A stretch of 44,372 nucleotides of DNA from Actinomycetes bacterium (lineage in GTDB: Bacteria > Actinomycetota > Acidimicrobiia > Spongiisociales > UBA5794), in NCBI GenBank assembly GCA_024638645.1, contig JAHEJX010000025.1, positions 1 to 44,372 on the forward strand, read 5' to 3'. Position 1 is the first letter of the stretch; every line of letters starts with the position of its first letter. The notes below the pieces were generated by a model. That model did no database searches. It was not told where the DNA came from and was given only the letters and a program-made list of their open reading frames with translations. This document shows, one piece after another, positions 16,810-25,580 of the stretch. Both the position numbers and the translations under genes were made by a program.

Positions 16810-17123
16810 TTTCTTGTTTACCTCCGCGGGGGGTAGTTCGGGCGCGGCTTGTGGCCGTGCTCGCCAACGAAGATAGCGCGCGCCCTGTGGAAATCTCCAG
16901 TGAGGCCTTCCCACCAGGCGGTTTCGTGCCGCAGAGTGGGACGGAGCGAGGAGACGAAGCGTGCACGCGCCCCGGTCTAGCCATCGTTGAGCCGTGTCCT
17001 ATGGACCGGTAACGTCGATTCATGGGTTTAGATCCAGCTCGGGTAGTTGTGATCGGCCTCTTGGTGGCAGCGAGCTTCCCCAACGACCTGCCCATGGGCC
17101 ACGGAGGCAATCTTCGGTGTGCC
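16810..17123. other. 314-bp intergenic region upstream of the importer operon
   Basis: This gap separates the end of the acyl-CoA ligase gene from the start of the binding-protein gene, both on the minus strand, and should hold the importer promoter. I see the ribosome site next to 16809 but no clear -35/-10 pair and no strong hairpin. A plus-strand open frame beginning near 17022 has no ribosome site and runs antisense into the ligase gene, so it is not called. Confidence 0.4.
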
Positions 17124-18719
17124 CTAGTTGATCCGCTTCTCGTGGCCGGCCCACTCTTTGTCACGGAGCACGAACTTCTGGATCTTGCCGGTTGATGTCT
17201 TGGGGAGCTCGTCGACGATGTCAATGGCGTCGGGAGCCTTGAACCGAGCGAGCTGGCTCTTGACGTGTTCGATGATCTCCTCAGGCTCCACCGAGGCGCC
17301 GGGCTTGAGGATCACGAACCCCTTGGGACGCTCCCCCCACTTCTCATGCGGCACCGCAACGACCGCGCCTTCGAGGACCGCCGGGTGCGACACGATCGCC
17401 TGCTCCACCTCGATCGTTGAGATGTTTTCTCCGCCGGAGATGATGATGTCCTTCGAACGGTCCCGCAGCTCGATGTAGCCGTCTGCGTGCCAGACCGCCA
17501 GGTCGCCGCTGTGGAACCATCCACCGCGAAATGCCGACTCTGTCGCCTCTGGATCGGCGTAGTAACCCTTCATGACGTTGTTGCCGCGCATGACGACCTC
17601 ACCCATCGTCTCGCCATCTCGCGGCACGTCGTTCATCTCGTCGTCGACCACGCGGATCGGGTCCGCAATGAGCATCGCGACTCCCTGGCGGGCGCGCAGC
17701 CGATGCTGCATCTCGCCGGACTCCTCGTTCCAGGTCGGCTGCCATTCACACACCGTGTGCGGCCCATAGGTCTCGGTGAGCCCATACATGTGCACGAGGT
17801 GGATGCCGAGGTCCGACATCTGCGAGATCACCGTCGGGCTCGGCGGAGCGCCGGCGGTCGTAGCGGTGAACGGCCACTCGATCTTCTGTGCCTCGGGCGA
17901 GTTCGCCAGGCCGGTCAGCACCGTGGGTGCGGCATTGAGGTGCGAGATCCTCTCGGCGAGGATCAGCTTCCACACATCATCGGAGTCGATGGCGCGCAGC
18001 GCCACATGGCGGCCGCCGATGGCAGTGACACCCCAGGTCGTGCACCAGCCGTTGCAGTGGAACATTGGCAGCGTCCACAAGTACACGCTTTCGGGGCTGT
18101 GGCGGGAGTGGATCACCTCGCCGAGCGCATTCACATACGCCCCGCGGTGGGTGTACATCACTCCCTTGGGCCGGCCCGTCGTGCCGGATGTGTAGTTGAT
18201 TGAAATGGTGCGGTCTTCGTCGTCGACGGTCCACGGCAGTGGATCGGTGTTGCCCCGAGCCATGAAGTCGGCATAAGAGGTCGACTCGATGGGAGACGGT
18301 GTGCCGGTGTCGTCGACGGTGACGATCTCCTCAACGGTCTCGAGGTTGTCGCGGATTGGGGCGATGAGCGACGCCAGTTCGGTGTCGACAATGAGCATGC
18401 GAGCACCCGAGTGGTTGAGGATGTACTCCACCTCCGGCGATGACAGACGAGTGTTGATCGAGACCAGCACTCCATGGCGGAGCGGAACACCGAAATGGGC
18501 GACGAGCATCTCCGGCAGATTGGGAAGCAACGCTGCGACCCTGTCCCCCGGCGCGATGCCCGAAGCCTCGAGGGCGCGAGCCATCTGCGTGGCTGCGTCC
18601 GCCATCTCCCGATACGTATACGAGGCACGCGGGTAGCAGATGGCTTCCTTGCCGGGAAATACGTCGGCGGACCGTTCGAGAAACAGCAACGGCGTCAGCT
18701 GTGTGTTGTGGACGGGCAT
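17124..18719 (-). CDS. AMP-forming acyl-CoA synthetase
   Basis: About 531 residues, typical of fatty-acid/medium-chain acyl-CoA ligases (ANL superfamily). It has the P-loop-like AMP motif YTSGTTGRPKG (about 177-187), the adenylate-binding region YGLTETYGP, the hinge region GWFHSGDLAVWHADGYIELRDR, and the catalytic Lys of the C-terminal PKTSTGKIQK motif (about Lys513). The two first codons are both ATG; the second (18719) is 7 nt from GGAGG and is preferred to 18722. The chain-length preference is not readable. Divergent from an M20 peptidase gene. It could feed acyl-CoA to the wax ester synthase 4 kb away, which is inference. Confidence 0.92.
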   Translation of the reverse strand: MPVHNTQLTPLLFLERSADVFPGKEAICYPRASYTYREMADAATQMARALEASGIAPGDRVAALLPNLPEMLVAHFGVPLRHGVLVSINTRLSSPEVEYILNHSGARMLIVDTELASLIAPIRDNLETVEEIVTVDDTGTPSPIESTSYADFMARGNTDPLPWTVDDEDRTISINYTSGTTGRPKGVMYTHRGAYVNALGEVIHSRHSPESVYLWTLPMFHCNGWCTTWGVTAIGGRHVALRAIDSDDVWKLILAERISHLNAAPTVLTGLANSPEAQKIEWPFTATTAGAPPSPTVISQMSDLGIHLVHMYGLTETYGPHTVCEWQPTWNEESGEMQHRLRARQGVAMLIADPIRVVDDEMNDVPRDGETMGEVVMRGNNVMKGYYADPEATESAFRGGWFHSGDLAVWHADGYIELRDRSKDIIISGGENISTIEVEQAIVSHPAVLEGAVVAVPHEKWGERPKGFVILKPGASVEPEEIIEHVKSQLARFKAPDAIDIVDELPKTSTGKIQKFVLRDKEWAGHEKRIN

Positions 18720-18813
18720 CATCTCACCTCCATCACAAGGAGCGTCATGCTATTCATCGCACGTGCCGGGTCGCACGGCCGCTATTTTCACATCGCACCA
18801 GAAAGGCGGCATC

Positions 18814-20178
18814 GTGGCGATCGATCGGCTGACCGGAGAAACCGTCGAGCTTCTACAGGCTCTGATCCGCAACCAATGCGTGAACGAAGGGACGGCAGAG
18901 TCCGGTCACGAGATCCGAAATGCTGAGCTGCTGCATCATGAGATCGAGCACCCCGACGTCGAGGTGCAACTGTTCGAGCCGCTGCCGGGCCGGGCGTCGC
19001 TCGTTGCGCGCTACCACGGCACAGATCCGGATGCGCCTGTTCTGTGCCTGATGGGCCATACGGACGTCGTACCTGTCACCGCGGATGGCTGGAGGCAAGA
19101 CCCGTGGGGCGGCGAGCTCATCAATGGTGAGGTGTGGGGCCGGGGTGCTGTCGACATGCTCAACGTCACGTCCTCGATGGCCGTTGCGTTTCGTGAGATC
19201 GTCAGCTCCAAAAAGAGGTACCCCGGCGACATCGTCTACTTCGCCGTCGCTGATGAGGAGCACGGCGGCGAGCACGGTGCCGCCTATGTGATCGACAACC
19301 ACTGGGAGGCCATCAAGTGCGATTACGTGCTCACGGAGTACGGCGGAACACCTACAGCGAGCCCCGATGGGGTGATGGTGCTGCTCACCTCCGGCGAGAA
19401 AGGTGGGGCTGCGAGGCGCATCAAGGTGCGCGGCACGCCGGGTCACGGGTCGATGCCGTACGGCGCCGATAGCGCGCTGGTGAAGGCAGCGGCCATCGTG
19501 CAGCGACTCGTGGACTTCGACACCGGACCACGGCTCGGTGAGATGTTTGCCAACCGGCTCAAGGCGCTGAACCTCGACGAAGAGATGCAGGCACGGCTCT
19601 TGGATCCTGCTCGAGTACGCGACGCATTGGCGGAGCTACCACCGGGACTGGCAAAGAACCTCCATTCGTGTAGCCACATGAGTTGGAGCCCCAACATCCT
19701 GAGCAGTGGTGACAAGGCGAACGTGATTCCCGATTACGCGGAGCTGATGGTCGATATCCGGACTCTTCCGGGCCAGGATGGCGCCATGGTCGATGACATG
19801 CTGCGAGAAGCTATCGGCGACGACTTGATGCCTTCTGTCGTCATCGAGCCCTATTTTCCCAACCCGGAGAAGTTCGCGCTCGACCCGAGCTCGTCGTCCA
19901 CAAACACCCCTCTGTGGGAGGCACTGGAACAATCGATCCAGATGGCCTATCCGGGAGCCGCCGTCGTTCCCAGCCTCGTGACAGGTGGCACCGACTCCCG
20001 CTTTTTCCGGCGCAAGGGCATCCCTGCTTATGGTGCAGGGCTGCTCAGCCTCGACATCCCTATGGACGAGTTCCAGAACCGCTTCCACGGATACAACGAG
20101 CGCATCGATGTCGACAGCCTGAAGCTCACGACCCAGCTATGGCTCGACGTGATGGACCGATTGTGGGAGTTGGCCTAG
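18814..20178 (+). CDS. M20-family metallopeptidase/deacylase
   Basis: A 454-residue zinc-dependent hydrolase of the ArgE/DapE/CPG2 family. The metal and catalytic motifs are LCLMGHTDVVPV (His, Asp), GRGAVDML (Asp ligand), ADEEHGGEHG (Glu base and Glu ligand) and a late His in NRFHGYNERI; a dimerisation domain lies in the middle. The start is set at GTG 18814 (AAAGG about 9 nt upstream), because the sequence before it does not look coding and would overlap the divergent ligase gene. AAGGAG plus ATG at 18747 is out of frame. The substrate, a peptide or N-acyl amino acid, is unknown. The next gene follows after 4 nt. Confidence 0.88.
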   Translation: MAIDRLTGETVELLQALIRNQCVNEGTAESGHEIRNAELLHHEIEHPDVEVQLFEPLPGRASLVARYHGTDPDAPVLCLMGHTDVVPVTADGWRQDPWGGELINGEVWGRGAVDMLNVTSSMAVAFREIVSSKKRYPGDIVYFAVADEEHGGEHGAAYVIDNHWEAIKCDYVLTEYGGTPTASPDGVMVLLTSGEKGGAARRIKVRGTPGHGSMPYGADSALVKAAAIVQRLVDFDTGPRLGEMFANRLKALNLDEEMQARLLDPARVRDALAELPPGLAKNLHSCSHMSWSPNILSSGDKANVIPDYAELMVDIRTLPGQDGAMVDDMLREAIGDDLMPSVVIEPYFPNPEKFALDPSSSSTNTPLWEALEQSIQMAYPGAAVVPSLVTGGTDSRFFRRKGIPAYGAGLLSLDIPMDEFQNRFHGYNERIDVDSLKLTTQLWLDVMDRLWELA

Positions 20179-20182
20179 GGCA

Positions 20183-20797
20183 GTGGAGACCGAAGAGCCC
20201 AATCGACCAGAGCCGGCGGTCATCGCTGCGGTTTCGAAACGAACCGATGTCCTCTGGTTGAGCACGGAACTCCAGAGTGCCGAACACTGCACGATCCGAA
20301 CCGGGCCGGGCTCGCACGAGTTCGAAAGCACTGCGCTGCTCGTCTATCGCGATGTCCCGGCCCGCATTGACTACACCCTCTCAACGAACGAGGCATTGCA
20401 GAGGCACCGAGTGAGAATCGAGATGACCGCCGGCGGACAACGCCGGATTCTCAGTCTCGATCACAGTGACAACGGATGGCTCGTCGACGGCGTTCCGCGA
20501 GCTGACCTGGAAGCCTGTATGGACATTGATCTCGGATGGACGCCCGCAACGAATACTCTGCCATTGCGCCGAGAAACAATCGAAATCGGCCAGAGCATCG
20601 AGACGCTGGCAGCCTGGGTCCGCTTCCCCGAGCTCGACGTCATAGCAAGTGCGCAAAAGTACACCCGACTCGCAGGCAATCTTGTGCGCTACCAGTCCGC
20701 AACATTCGAGGCCGAGCTCGTTGTCAGCCCGGATGGAATCGTCACAACCTACGCCGACAGCCTGTGGAAAGCAGTGGCGGTAAACCGGTACACATAG
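20183..20797 (+). CDS. Putative glycolipid-binding protein (DUF1089/PF06475-like)
   Basis: A 204-residue soluble protein. Its C-terminal half carries the family pattern: DIDLGWTPATNTLPLRR at about 112-128, then a GQSIETLAAWVRFPEL stretch, QKYTRL and YQSATFEAELVVSPDG. The N-terminal half has the VLWLSTELQSAEHC segment that opens the domain. Related proteins were first described in Pseudomonas as part of a putative glycolipid-binding family; the biochemical role is not established. Start is GTG 20183, 4 nt after the M20 gene, so it is probably co-transcribed with it. Confidence 0.8.
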   Translation: METEEPNRPEPAVIAAVSKRTDVLWLSTELQSAEHCTIRTGPGSHEFESTALLVYRDVPARIDYTLSTNEALQRHRVRIEMTAGGQRRILSLDHSDNGWLVDGVPRADLEACMDIDLGWTPATNTLPLRRETIEIGQSIETLAAWVRFPELDVIASAQKYTRLAGNLVRYQSATFEAELVVSPDGIVTTYADSLWKAVAVNRYT

Positions 20798-20851
20798 AGC
20801 TCGGCGTCTTGAGCGGCTGACGTCGTCGGCCGATGGCGCCCCGCAGGCCCG

Positions 20852-21865
20852 TCAGTCGACCACATCGAGGTAGTGGTAGTAGTCGAGCTCGAGTGCTTGC
20901 ATCGTCCGTCTGTAATTGATCGCAACTGCATCGAACTTCAGGTGGAGCTCATCCGCCAGATCGAATGGCACCTGCTCGGGCCGCTGGGATTCAACGACCC
21001 GCTGGTCCTGTCCGAAGATCGTGTCCTCGAAGTCTTGAAGAACCGAGTCCGGCTGATCCAAGTCGTAGTTGCGCCCGATGATGCAGTAGCCCCGACACTT
21101 CTTCTCTTCGATGGGCTGGCCTACATAGAAGTAGACCATGCCGGCTTCGCCGCCCCACCCGAGCCGCAGGACAATCGTGTACGGCAGGTGCAGCTCATAA
21201 CGACTGCGCCGTTCAGGTTTGAGCACCTCCTCGTTGGCAAACACGGGGAAGTCGTCGGTGTTGGGTGCTTCGGGCCTGACCACCGAATAGTGCAGGATGT
21301 TCCCCTCAACCTCGACTGAGTAGTCAGGGACGATCGGACGGTCGGGATCACCGAGAAGGCCTGGATGAACCCAGGGGAAGTGGCCGAAGTCCGTGAAGTT
21401 CTCTGTTTGGCGCGATGCGTCGCTCTGCCAGTCGAACGGCCCGGTGTTCACCACACGCCATTGATCGCTCTCGAGCTCCGGGACGGCCGGAAGTGGGTAG
21501 ATCGGTTCCTCTAGGGCGACCCAGATCAGCCCGAAACGCTCCTGGCAGTGGTACGTGTCGACCTTGGCTTTGGGTGGAATCCGGATGTCCGCCTTCTGAG
21601 GGATCTTGATACAGGTGCCGGCTGTGTCGTACTGCCAGGCGTGATATGGGCAGACGATGCAGTCGTCCTTCAACCAGCCAAGCGAAAGTGCGGTACCCCG
21701 GTGGATACAGAGATCACGCATGGCATGCGGCGTGCCGTCGGCAGTGCGCCAGATGACCAATGCCTCGTCGAGCAGCTTCGTGCCGTGTGGCTCGTCAGCC
21801 GGAACTTCGTAGCTGTAGGCCACGGGATGCCAACACTTGAAGAGGTTGGCTGCGAATTTCGACAC
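20852..21865 (-). CDS. Rieske non-haem iron oxygenase, aromatic-ring/demethylase type
   Basis: A 337-residue oxygenase alpha subunit. The start is set at GTG 21865, 8 nt after GGAGG, rather than the longer open frame. The Rieske [2Fe-2S] ligands are Cys53-x-His55 and Cys72-x2-His75. The mononuclear iron site has the ENFTDFGHFPWVH segment with His162 and His167 (H-x4-H), and an acidic third ligand is expected in the QDFEDTIFGQDQ region. Length and pattern fit the vanillate O-demethylase/phthalate-type group. No reductase or ferredoxin gene is adjacent, so the electron donor must be encoded elsewhere. The substrate is unknown. Convergent with the glycolipid-binding gene. Confidence 0.9.
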   Translation of the reverse strand: MSKFAANLFKCWHPVAYSYEVPADEPHGTKLLDEALVIWRTADGTPHAMRDLCIHRGTALSLGWLKDDCIVCPYHAWQYDTAGTCIKIPQKADIRIPPKAKVDTYHCQERFGLIWVALEEPIYPLPAVPELESDQWRVVNTGPFDWQSDASRQTENFTDFGHFPWVHPGLLGDPDRPIVPDYSVEVEGNILHYSVVRPEAPNTDDFPVFANEEVLKPERRSRYELHLPYTIVLRLGWGGEAGMVYFYVGQPIEEKKCRGYCIIGRNYDLDQPDSVLQDFEDTIFGQDQRVVESQRPEQVPFDLADELHLKFDAVAINYRRTMQALELDYYHYLDVVD

Positions 21866-21976
21866 TCTCACACCCTCCAAGGAGTCAAGGCATATCGCGC
21901 TGATGTTGCCAGAAACGAGGCGGGCAGGTGATTGGCCGATGGCATCGGCATCGGAGTATGCGATGCACACTCAGAT

Positions 21977-21999
21977 GCAACCGAATCGGATCCGGTTGC
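21977..21999 (-). terminator. Hairpin after tRNA-Ser
   Basis: GCAACCG at 21977-21983 pairs with CGGTTGC at 21993-21999, with a 9-nt loop. It begins 2 nt past the tRNA 3' end on the minus strand. No U tract follows, so its role as terminator or processing signal is tentative. Confidence 0.4.
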
Positions 22000-22001
22000 C
22001 G

Positions 22002-22089
22002 CGGAGGGAGTGGGATTCGAACCCACGGAACCCGCTAGGGGCTCAATAGTTTTCAAGACTATCGCCTTCGTCCGCTCGGCCATCCCTCC
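22002..22089 (-). tRNA. tRNA-Ser (anticodon UGA)
   Basis: An 88-nt tRNA read on the minus strand, with acceptor GGAGGGA pairing with TCCCTCC and discriminator G. The anticodon stem ATAGT/ACTAT encloses loop CTTGAAA, giving anticodon TGA at 22053-22055 (reads UCA). There is a long variable arm, as in class II tRNAs, and a perfect T-arm GTGGG-TTCGAAT-CCCAC. CCA is not encoded. The long variable arm plus anticodon identify serine. Confidence 0.97.
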
Positions 22090-22227
22090 GGACAAGACGA
22101 GAGGTTAACGGCCGATGGAGCGAGCCGGATGCGCACCTGGCACGATGAGGCGAGCTCGCCGAGAGTCGGATCATGTGGCTGGCACTTCGCTTCCGACCTG
22201 CGATCGCGCACTTGGCTCCCCCTCCGT

Positions 22228-22280
22228 CACGCCTGCGGCGTGCCACCTCCCCCAACACTCGCTCCGCTTGCGAGGGGAGG
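22228..22280. repeat. Compound palindromic intergenic element
   Basis: Two adjacent hairpins lie in the 286-bp gap between tRNA-Ser and the wax ester synthase gene. The first is CACGC-ctgcg-GCGTG at 22228-22242. The second is nested: CCTCCC (22246-22251) pairs with GGGAGG (22275-22280) around an inner CTCGC/GCGAG stem. The layout resembles short palindromic repeats dispersed in intergenic DNA; only one copy is clear in this window, with a looser similarity near 9060-9130. The rest of 22090-22375 shows no gene. Confidence 0.5.
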
Positions 22281-22375
22281 AGACAGGATTGCCTCCGGCT
22301 CGAGACGAGTTCGCACCTCGAGGGCGAACTAACGACACGGGCCTCGCCTTCCGATACCCTGCTTGCGGAGGTTTT

Positions 22376-23788
22376 GTGCGGCAGCTCAACGGGATTGATA
22401 CGAGTTTCCTCAATATGGAGACGCCTAGCCAGCAAGGTCATGTTGCGGGCGTTGTCATCATCGATCCTTCAACGGCACCCGATGGGTGGGGCTTCGACTC
22501 GGTCCGCGAGCTGATCGAGTCCCGCATCCACCTCCTGCCGCCCTTCCGGCGACGGCTGGTGAACGTGCCGTTCGAAATCGATCAGCCGTACTGGATCGAG
22601 GACCCGGACTTCGACCTCGAGTTCCATCTCCGCCACATTGCGGTGCCCGCGCCCGGCCGTGAAGAGCAACTGGCAGCACTTGTCGCCCGAATCCATGAGC
22701 GTCCGCTCGACCGAGCTAGGCCGTTGTGGGAGCTGTATGTCATCGAGGGCCTCGAGCACGGCCGGGTAGCGATCCTCACCAAACTCCACCACGCCGCCAT
22801 CGACGGTGTTTCGGGCGCAGAAATCCTCACGATCCTGCTCGACCCATCACCAGAGGGGCGAGACATCGAGCCACCAAAGAAGAAGTGGCGCCCCGATCGT
22901 GTGCCGAGCCAAATGTCTCTGCTTGCACGAAGCGGCATCACCGCTGCCCTGCAGCCCGCCAAGGCGATCCGCCTGGGCATCGATTTCGCCAAGGCAATCC
23001 CCGCGCTCAAGCCGCTGACGACGATCCCTGCCCTCCTTGGTCTGCAAAGGGATGACGAGGAGGTGCTGTCGCGACCAACCTTGATAGCGCCGCATTCGAT
23101 CTTGAACGACGCAATCACGCCCCACCGTCGCTGGGCATTTGGATCGATCGAGCTCGAAGAGGTCAAGGAAGTGAAGAATCGCATGGAGGTGACCGTCAAC
23201 GACGTGATCATCTCAATGTGTGCGGGCGCAGTGCGCCGCTGGCTGCTCGATCGGGATGCGCTTCCGGAGCGATCGCTGCAGGCGATGGTGCCCATCTCGA
23301 TACGCACAGGCGACGATTCCGGTGAGCTCGGCAACAACGTGTCGGCGATGATCGCGCCGATCGGCACCCACATCGAGGATCCGCTCGAGCGACTGGCCTT
23401 CGTTCACGAAACGATGAACATCGCCAAGGAACAGCACTCGGCCACGCCGGCAACGCTGCTTCAGGACTTCGCGCAGTTCGCTCCGCCGGCCATCGCGGCT
23501 CGGGCGGCCCGCTGGGTGTTCCGCAACGGCAGGGCCGGCAAGGTGGCTCCTTTCAACCTCGTGATATCGAACATCCCGGGCCCGCACTTCCCGCTGTACT
23601 TGGCGGGGGCACAGCTGCTCGGCCACTACCCCGTGTCGGCGATCATCGACGGGGCTGCCCTCAACATCACTCTGCACAGCTACCTTGGCCAGCTCTGTTT
23701 TGGCATCGTCGCCGATCGCGACCTGGCGCCCGATTTGTGGAACATGATGGATTACTTGCGGGACGAGCTGGCGGCGCTGAAGGAATGA
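22376..23788 (+). CDS. Wax ester synthase/diacylglycerol acyltransferase (WS/DGAT)
   Basis: A 470-residue acyltransferase that joins acyl-CoA to fatty alcohols or diacylglycerol to make storage wax esters or triacylglycerol. The catalytic motif HHxxxDG is His138-His139-Ala-Ala-Ile-Asp143-Gly144. Other family marks are RPLWELYVIEGL (about 115-126) and NLVISNIPGP near the C terminus. Start is GTG 22376, 4 nt after GGAGG; the upstream extension of the open frame covers the palindromic element and is not coding. The length is typical for the family. The next gene, a lipase-like hydrolase, overlaps by 4 nt (ATGA), a lipid-storage pair. Confidence 0.93.
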   Translation: MRQLNGIDTSFLNMETPSQQGHVAGVVIIDPSTAPDGWGFDSVRELIESRIHLLPPFRRRLVNVPFEIDQPYWIEDPDFDLEFHLRHIAVPAPGREEQLAALVARIHERPLDRARPLWELYVIEGLEHGRVAILTKLHHAAIDGVSGAEILTILLDPSPEGRDIEPPKKKWRPDRVPSQMSLLARSGITAALQPAKAIRLGIDFAKAIPALKPLTTIPALLGLQRDDEEVLSRPTLIAPHSILNDAITPHRRWAFGSIELEEVKEVKNRMEVTVNDVIISMCAGAVRRWLLDRDALPERSLQAMVPISIRTGDDSGELGNNVSAMIAPIGTHIEDPLERLAFVHETMNIAKEQHSATPATLLQDFAQFAPPAIAARAARWVFRNGRAGKVAPFNLVISNIPGPHFPLYLAGAQLLGHYPVSAIIDGAALNITLHSYLGQLCFGIVADRDLAPDLWNMMDYLRDELAALKE

Positions 23789-24531
23789 CCGTTCGCAAGC
23801 CGCCGCTGGTGAACGCATTGGTTGATCCGGTGAGGGCCAGTGGCGAGTTGGCAACATCGGTCGGCCTGATGCCGTTTCTGCGCCTGCTTCCTTCTGGAGA
23901 CGGACACCCCGTCATCGTGCTACCCGGCTTCATGGCCTCAGATACCTCGACCATCCCGTTGCGGACGTTTCTCAAGTCCAAACGCTATGCGGTGTCGGCC
24001 TGGGAGCTCGGCCGCAACTTGGGACCTACCGCCGAAGTAATGGAGGGCATGCCTGCGCTTTTAAGGCGAATCGTCGCGGAAGAAGGCCGCAAAGCCAGCA
24101 TTGTCGGCTGGAGCATGGGCGGGATCTATGCCCGCTGGCTGGCCCGGAACCACGCGGATCAGGTCCGCCAGGTTGTGACGTTGGGCACGCCGGTGCGACC
24201 CGCCGTGGAGCGCCACAGCAACGCATCGACATTGTTCGACTACCTCCGTCCCTATCACGAGGAAGGACACCCGGGGCTCGACAACGGGGCGCCACTCGAT
24301 GTGCCCACAACGGCGATTCACACCAGGAGCGACGCCATCGTGCCGTGGGAAACCTGTTTGATCGATCCAGGTGCCCAGAGCGAGAACGTCCGAGTTTCAG
24401 GTAGCCACTCCGGCCTGGGGTTCAACCCTGCTGCCCTCTATGTCGTGGCAGACCGGCTCGCTCTCGAGGAGGGCGGATGGTTGCCACTGCGGGTTCGCCG
24501 CTGGGCCCGCAGCCTCGTCACCGTTGTGTGA
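23785..24531 (+). CDS. Lipase-like alpha/beta hydrolase
   Basis: A 248-residue alpha/beta-hydrolase. It has an oxyanion-type VIVLPGFM near residue 45, the nucleophile elbow Gly-Trp-Ser110-Met-Gly, an acid candidate Asp in TRSDAIVPW, and a catalytic His in GSHSGLG. The start at 23785 overlaps the WS/DGAT stop by 4 nt; an in-frame ATG 48 nt earlier lies inside that gene and is less likely. The pairing suggests hydrolysis or remodelling of the neutral lipid made by the neighbour. No signal peptide is evident, so it should be cytoplasmic or lipid-droplet associated. Confidence 0.87.
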   Translation: MTVRKPPLVNALVDPVRASGELATSVGLMPFLRLLPSGDGHPVIVLPGFMASDTSTIPLRTFLKSKRYAVSAWELGRNLGPTAEVMEGMPALLRRIVAEEGRKASIVGWSMGGIYARWLARNHADQVRQVVTLGTPVRPAVERHSNASTLFDYLRPYHEEGHPGLDNGAPLDVPTTAIHTRSDAIVPWETCLIDPGAQSENVRVSGSHSGLGFNPAALYVVADRLALEEGGWLPLRVRRWARSLVTVV

Positions 24532-24534
24532 GTT

Positions 24535-25548
24535 CTAGAGCGGCTTCTTGAAGAAGATGTCCCTGCGCTCAATTGCATAGCCGACGCTCTCGTACAACGC
24601 GTACGCACCCAGCGGATTGTCAGTGTGGACCGACAATGCCGCTTCTTGCATTCCGGCGTCACGAACAGCCTGAAGCGACTGACACAGCAACGCCCTGGCA
24701 ATGCCCATGCGTCGATACTCGCGGTTGGTGAATATGTCCTCGGTCCAGCCGCGGAGCCGTCCGTACTCCTCGTTCTGCTCTTTGTCGATGAAGCTGCGCA
24801 CTGCGCCGACAACCTTGTCGCCGTCCCAGGCAATCCTCCACAGGGTCGGATCGAAATTGGGATCAGCCAGGAACTCCTCGTACCAAGCCTCCTGAGGCTC
24901 GGAAGCCCCATGGTGATCGCGGAACGCCTCAACCTCGGCCTCCCACACCTTGCGGTACTCATCTGGAGTCGGCGTTCTCTCTACGATCCCCTCCGGCAAC
25001 ACGGTCGTCGGAATATTTTCGAGATCGGGACGGATCATGTCCGCCAGGTACATGTCCGGCTCGAAGCCGTGCTTTTCGACCAGCCTCATGCCGCTCGCAT
25101 CGCTTTCTGCCGCCACAGTTATGACATGTTTGGGCAAGTCGGCCGCGTGTTGTGCTGCGATCATGCCGATGCGAGCTTCGTTGGCTTCGTACATGGCCGT
25201 GCCGATGCCCCGACCTCTGTACCCGGGATCCAACCAACCAAAAGCGCCGTAAGCCCGCTCACCGTCGAGCCTGTCCTCCCAGAACACCCGGCTATAGGCG
25301 ATCGGACGGTCTTCGGCCTCAGCAAAGATCATGTCGAGATAGGGATCGCAGTTGGTGAGGTTGGCGTAACCAACAGCAATGCGGTCGGCAGTCTCGTAGC
25401 GGTAGCCGCCATCAGCCTTGGAGGTGACCATGAGCAGCCGAGCCATGTCCCCGTAGTCGTCTTCACCCTTGAAACGGCGGAACGAAACACCGGAAACAGG
25501 CGATTCGATATCCAAGGGTTGACCGGCGAGGTCGGTGCGGTATGTCAT
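24535..25548 (-). CDS. Tandem GNAT N-acetyltransferase
   Basis: A 337-residue protein with two GNAT folds. The acetyl-CoA loop of domain 1 is near residues 105-120 (PGYRGRGIGTAMYEANE) and that of domain 2 near 280-300 (REYRRMGIARALL). The tandem arrangement is like mycothiol synthase MshD, but the acceptor-site residues cannot be checked by eye, so no gene name is given. The start appears leaderless (TAGGCT ends 7 nt before the ATG). It is divergent from the DJ-1/PfpI gene with only 32 bp between, and its stop lies 3 bp from the convergent hydrolase stop. Confidence 0.87.
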   Translation of the reverse strand: MTYRTDLAGQPLDIESPVSGVSFRRFKGEDDYGDMARLLMVTSKADGGYRYETADRIAVGYANLTNCDPYLDMIFAEAEDRPIAYSRVFWEDRLDGERAYGAFGWLDPGYRGRGIGTAMYEANEARIGMIAAQHAADLPKHVITVAAESDASGMRLVEKHGFEPDMYLADMIRPDLENIPTTVLPEGIVERTPTPDEYRKVWEAEVEAFRDHHGASEPQEAWYEEFLADPNFDPTLWRIAWDGDKVVGAVRSFIDKEQNEEYGRLRGWTEDIFTNREYRRMGIARALLCQSLQAVRDAGMQEAALSVHTDNPLGAYALYESVGYAIERRDIFFKKPL

Positions 25549-25580
25549 GTTCCCGAGCCTACGCGTCCTAGCCTGAGCGG
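25549..25580. promoter_or_regulatory. 32-bp divergent region with two leaderless -10 elements
   Basis: TAGGCT on the minus strand (25561-25556) ends 7 nt before the GNAT ATG, and TAGCCT on the plus strand (25569-25574) ends 6 nt before the DJ-1/PfpI ATG. The two -10 boxes are 7 bp apart, so both -35 regions must lie inside the opposite coding sequence and the two promoters cannot be occupied at once. Confidence 0.55.

Noticed and set aside
17022..17200. Plus-strand ORF starting near 17022
   Set aside because: It has no ribosome site or -10 and runs antisense into the acyl-CoA ligase gene.
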